64,000 nt of DNA, from positions 1,475,501-1,539,500 of the forward strand of contig CM060195.1 of assembly GCA_030549335.1 (NCBI GenBank), given 5' to 3'. The position numbers and the translations under genes are program-made. Every line of letters begins with the position of its first letter. The stretch's first letter is position 1. The notes below the pieces were generated by a model, which saw nothing but the letters and a program-made list of their open reading frames with translations, did not search any database and had not been told where the DNA came from. Shown here one piece after another: positions 61,807 to 64,000 of this stretch. Source of the stretch: Pontederia crassipes (taxonomy: Eukaryota; Streptophyta; Magnoliopsida; Commelinales; Pontederiaceae).

Positions 61807-62422
61807 TTCCTTTTACTTCTTGCGTCGAAAGCCTAATTTCTAATATATAAATAATAAATAGTCATAAATAAAAATTAATTAATTATAACTAGAATTAAAT
61901 TATGTAAATTAATTATAATCACAATATATAAATAAAAATACTTTAATGGGTATGATAACACATTTATTTTCAATTTATATGCATCTAATAAGAAATATTA
62001 CTTATAATTTTTTTAAAAAAAATGTGAAAAGTGCAAAGACTTTGACTAGTTATATAAATATAAGAATATTTGGGACATGTTAAAACTTACTTCCCTCGTT
62101 AGCTGAGGATCCACTCATCGTCGTTCTCTCCAATGACAATGGCACTTCGAAAAAAAATGTCCAAGGTATGTTTTCGCCCCCTCAATGTTGTTTTGGGTGT
62201 TGATTTCATGCAGCAACAGGCGAACGGTGCAATTAAAGGCCTTCATCCGTTCGGTTTCCCTAGAAACACATCTTGAAGATCGTCAAGATGCTTCTTAAGG
62301 TTTAAAAGTTGTCCTTTTTTCTTATCAGCCTGCTGTTTTTTTTTTCTTTTTTCTTTGTGGTGCTATCTTCCATCGGTTTATGCCAAGCATATGGCTGGCA
62401 GAGAAGTTGGATGGGTGTTCAT
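61807..62422. other. AT-rich intergenic
   Basis: Nothing recognised apart from T-runs near 62340. Confidence 0.4.
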
Positions 62423-62878
62423 TGTAACGACCCAGATTTTTTTTAGGTTTAATAAATAGATATTTTATTATTTTATCTTGAAGAAATATTGTTATTACTA
62501 TATTTAATAATTCCGAAAATAAAAATAAAATAATTGAGAGGAGTTTGATTTGGGATGGGATTATTCAATTAATTTCGTAATTTATCTAATTAAATATTAG
62601 AATAAATAAGGAGTGGTTAAAGGGATAAATTAGAAGATTTAATTTGATTAAGATTAGATAATATGGTTAGAGAATAATTAAAAATCTATAAACACTATAA
62701 ATAAGAGTAGGGGGGTACGAATGACTCCGTCTGCGTGATTTTCGGCTTCGTCTTCGGCGACCTCAGAGGACAAGGCTCGCAGGTACGTAGAGGGGATCCG
62801 TAGATTTATTAGATTATGATAGTTTTTGTAAAGCCTATTCATATCGACTTTGTCGAAAGGAAAAAAAAAAATTAATGT

Positions 62879-63062
62879 TACGGCCGAAGAGTTAGGTTTC
62901 GGCCGTAATGAAATAATAGAGAAAGGAGAGTAGGGTTTTTACGGCCGAAGAGTTAGGTTTCGGCCGTAATGAAATAATAGAGAGAGGAGAGTAGGGTTTT
63001 TACGGCCGAGGAATTAGGTTTCGGCCGTAATGAAATAATAGAGAGAAAAAAAGGAGTTTTAC
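62879..63062. repeat. three ~60-bp units with palindromic GGCCG arms
   Basis: TTACGGCCGAAGAGTTAGGT then TTCGGCCGTAATGAAATAAT recurs at about 62879, 62939 and 62999. Each unit carries an inverted pair, TACGGCCGAA / TTCGGCCGTA, able to form a hairpin. A partial fourth begins at 63060. Confidence 0.95.
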
Positions 63063-63090
63063 GGCCGTAACGGATAGGCCGTAACGGGAT

Positions 63091-63391
63091 GGCCGTAACA
63101 GAAAGGGGGTAATAGAATAGGGTGTAACAGAAAGGCCGTAACAGAAAGGGGGTAATAGAATAGGGTGTAACAGAAAGGCCGTAACAGAAAGGGGGTAATA
63201 GAATAGGGTGTAACAGAAAGGCCGTAACAGAAAGGGGGTAATAGAATAGGGTGTAACAGGAAGGCCGTAACAGAAAGGGGGTAATAGAATAGGGTGTAAC
63301 AGGAAGGCCGTAACAGAAAAGGGGTAATAGAATAGAGTGTAACAGGAAGGCCGTAACAGAAAGGGGGTAATAGAATAGGGTGTAAAAGTTT
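63091..63391. repeat. 43-bp tandem repeat, seven copies
   Basis: GGCCGTAACAGAAAGGGGGT, then AATAGAATAGGGTGTAACAG, starts at 63091, 63134, 63177, 63220, 63263, 63306 and 63349, a constant 43-bp period with only a few substitutions. The array shares the GGCCGTAA word with the 60-bp units upstream. Confidence 0.97.
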
Positions 63392-64000
63392 ATGGCCGTA
63401 ATGAACAGAGAGTACCACCGAGAGTTATTATTTATTTTTGAGTAAATTTTAATTACCGATTATTATTGTTGTTATTAATTAATTTAATGTATTAATGATA
63501 TTGTTGGTGATTGATTTGTTTATACTATGATGAACTTTGATTTTGATTGTATTGTTGACCTACTTAGTTTGGAGTTCAGAATTTATCTAATTGATAATTT
63601 ATTTAAAGATAGACATTTTAGGTAAATAAGATAAAAGCCGAAAGCTACTGGGCCCATGTTCACTGATTGCCACTAAGCCGGGACCAATTGAATTGAATTG
63701 AATTGAATGGGGCAGATAGTGTAAAAACTATGGCTGTCCTGTGTATGGTCACTCGTCCCCCACCATACACGAACCCATTGAATCGTATTGGGCTTGCCGT
63801 GGCACTGATCCCCCACTGGCCTACATGAAAGTAGCATGGTGTCCCTTAATTGACTGAGCGCTCCTCATTGAATTGGATAACTCCGAACATTGAAAATCGA
63901 ATTGAATTGAATTGAATTGAATTGAAATTGGAATTGCAGTAAAAAGAATTAAATCATGGTCATTTGGATATATTGGCATGGAGTTGGCAATTACTATTGC

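Larger units (their letters stand above)
62423..64000 (+). mobile_element. LTR of a Ty3/gypsy-type element, running off the window
   Basis: Begins TGTAACGACCCAGATTTTTT, closely like the start of the solo LTR at 25037. A TATA-type stretch, CACTATAAATAAGAG, lies at 62693. The segment contains two tandem arrays and (GAATT)n runs at about 63685-63710 and 63898-63928. The right end is beyond 64000, so whether this is a solo LTR or the edge of a longer element is unknown. No coding region is visible. Confidence 0.55.

Noticed and set aside
63091-63391. Evenly spaced short repeats that could suggest a CRISPR array
   Set aside because: The repeats are contiguous with no unique spacers, and the setting is a plant LTR.
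63059-63418. 119-residue minus-strand frame with repeated Pro/Leu/Tyr segments
   Set aside because: It is the translation of the 43-bp tandem array; three units make 129 bp, so the frame stays open by periodicity, not selection.

Overview
This is a stretch of flowering-plant nuclear DNA. The evidence is spliced genes with GT-AG introns, plant-specific families (a NET actin-binding protein and an EDR4-like protein), and AT-rich intergenic DNA full of hAT-like and MITE-type elements, LINEs, RTE-tailed short elements and LTR fossils. I could not narrow the lineage further from sequence alone.

Layout. 1-2.9 kb: small TIR elements, including one with a GGTCGGGT-rich body. 5.4-7.3 kb (+): a complete NETWORKED 4-type gene in two coding exons, with probable 5' leader exons from about 2.9 kb. 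7.7-30.8 kb: a 23-kb gene-free block. It holds an LTR element on the minus strand nested in a TIR/foldback element (9.35-12.3 kb), a GC-rich core between AT-rich inverted arms (12.6-13.45 kb), a 4.5-kb tandem array whose units carry decayed initiator tRNA-Met sequences (13.9-18.45 kb, with a LINE inserted in it), two related hAT-like copies, a tRNA-type SINE, and a probable solo LTR (25.0-27.85 kb). 32.2-34.5 kb (+): an EDR4-like gene in two coding exons.

36.8-58.4 kb (+): a 19-exon gene orthologous to plant SHPRH (SNF2 helicase, PHD and RING E3 ligase). Nearly every exon is recognisable and most splice sites are kept. However, the coding sequence is broken by a 19-bp tandem duplication, a short retroelement inserted inside exon 6, a nonsense codon and three small frameshifts. 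I read it as a recently lost gene or a decayed duplicate. Its introns hold a fossil second copy of the start of exon 7, three RTE-tailed short elements, an L1-type LINE fragment and a true RTE LINE 3' end.

58.7-59.2 kb (-): a GC-rich single-exon gene of unknown function, convergent with SHPRH. 61.4-61.65 kb (-): a possible terminal exon of a lost gene. 62.4 kb to the end: the start of a long LTR of Ty3/gypsy type containing two tandem arrays (three 60-bp palindromic units and seven 43-bp units). The genes do not form a pathway. They are ordinary unlinked housekeeping, defence and cytoskeleton genes separated by repeats.
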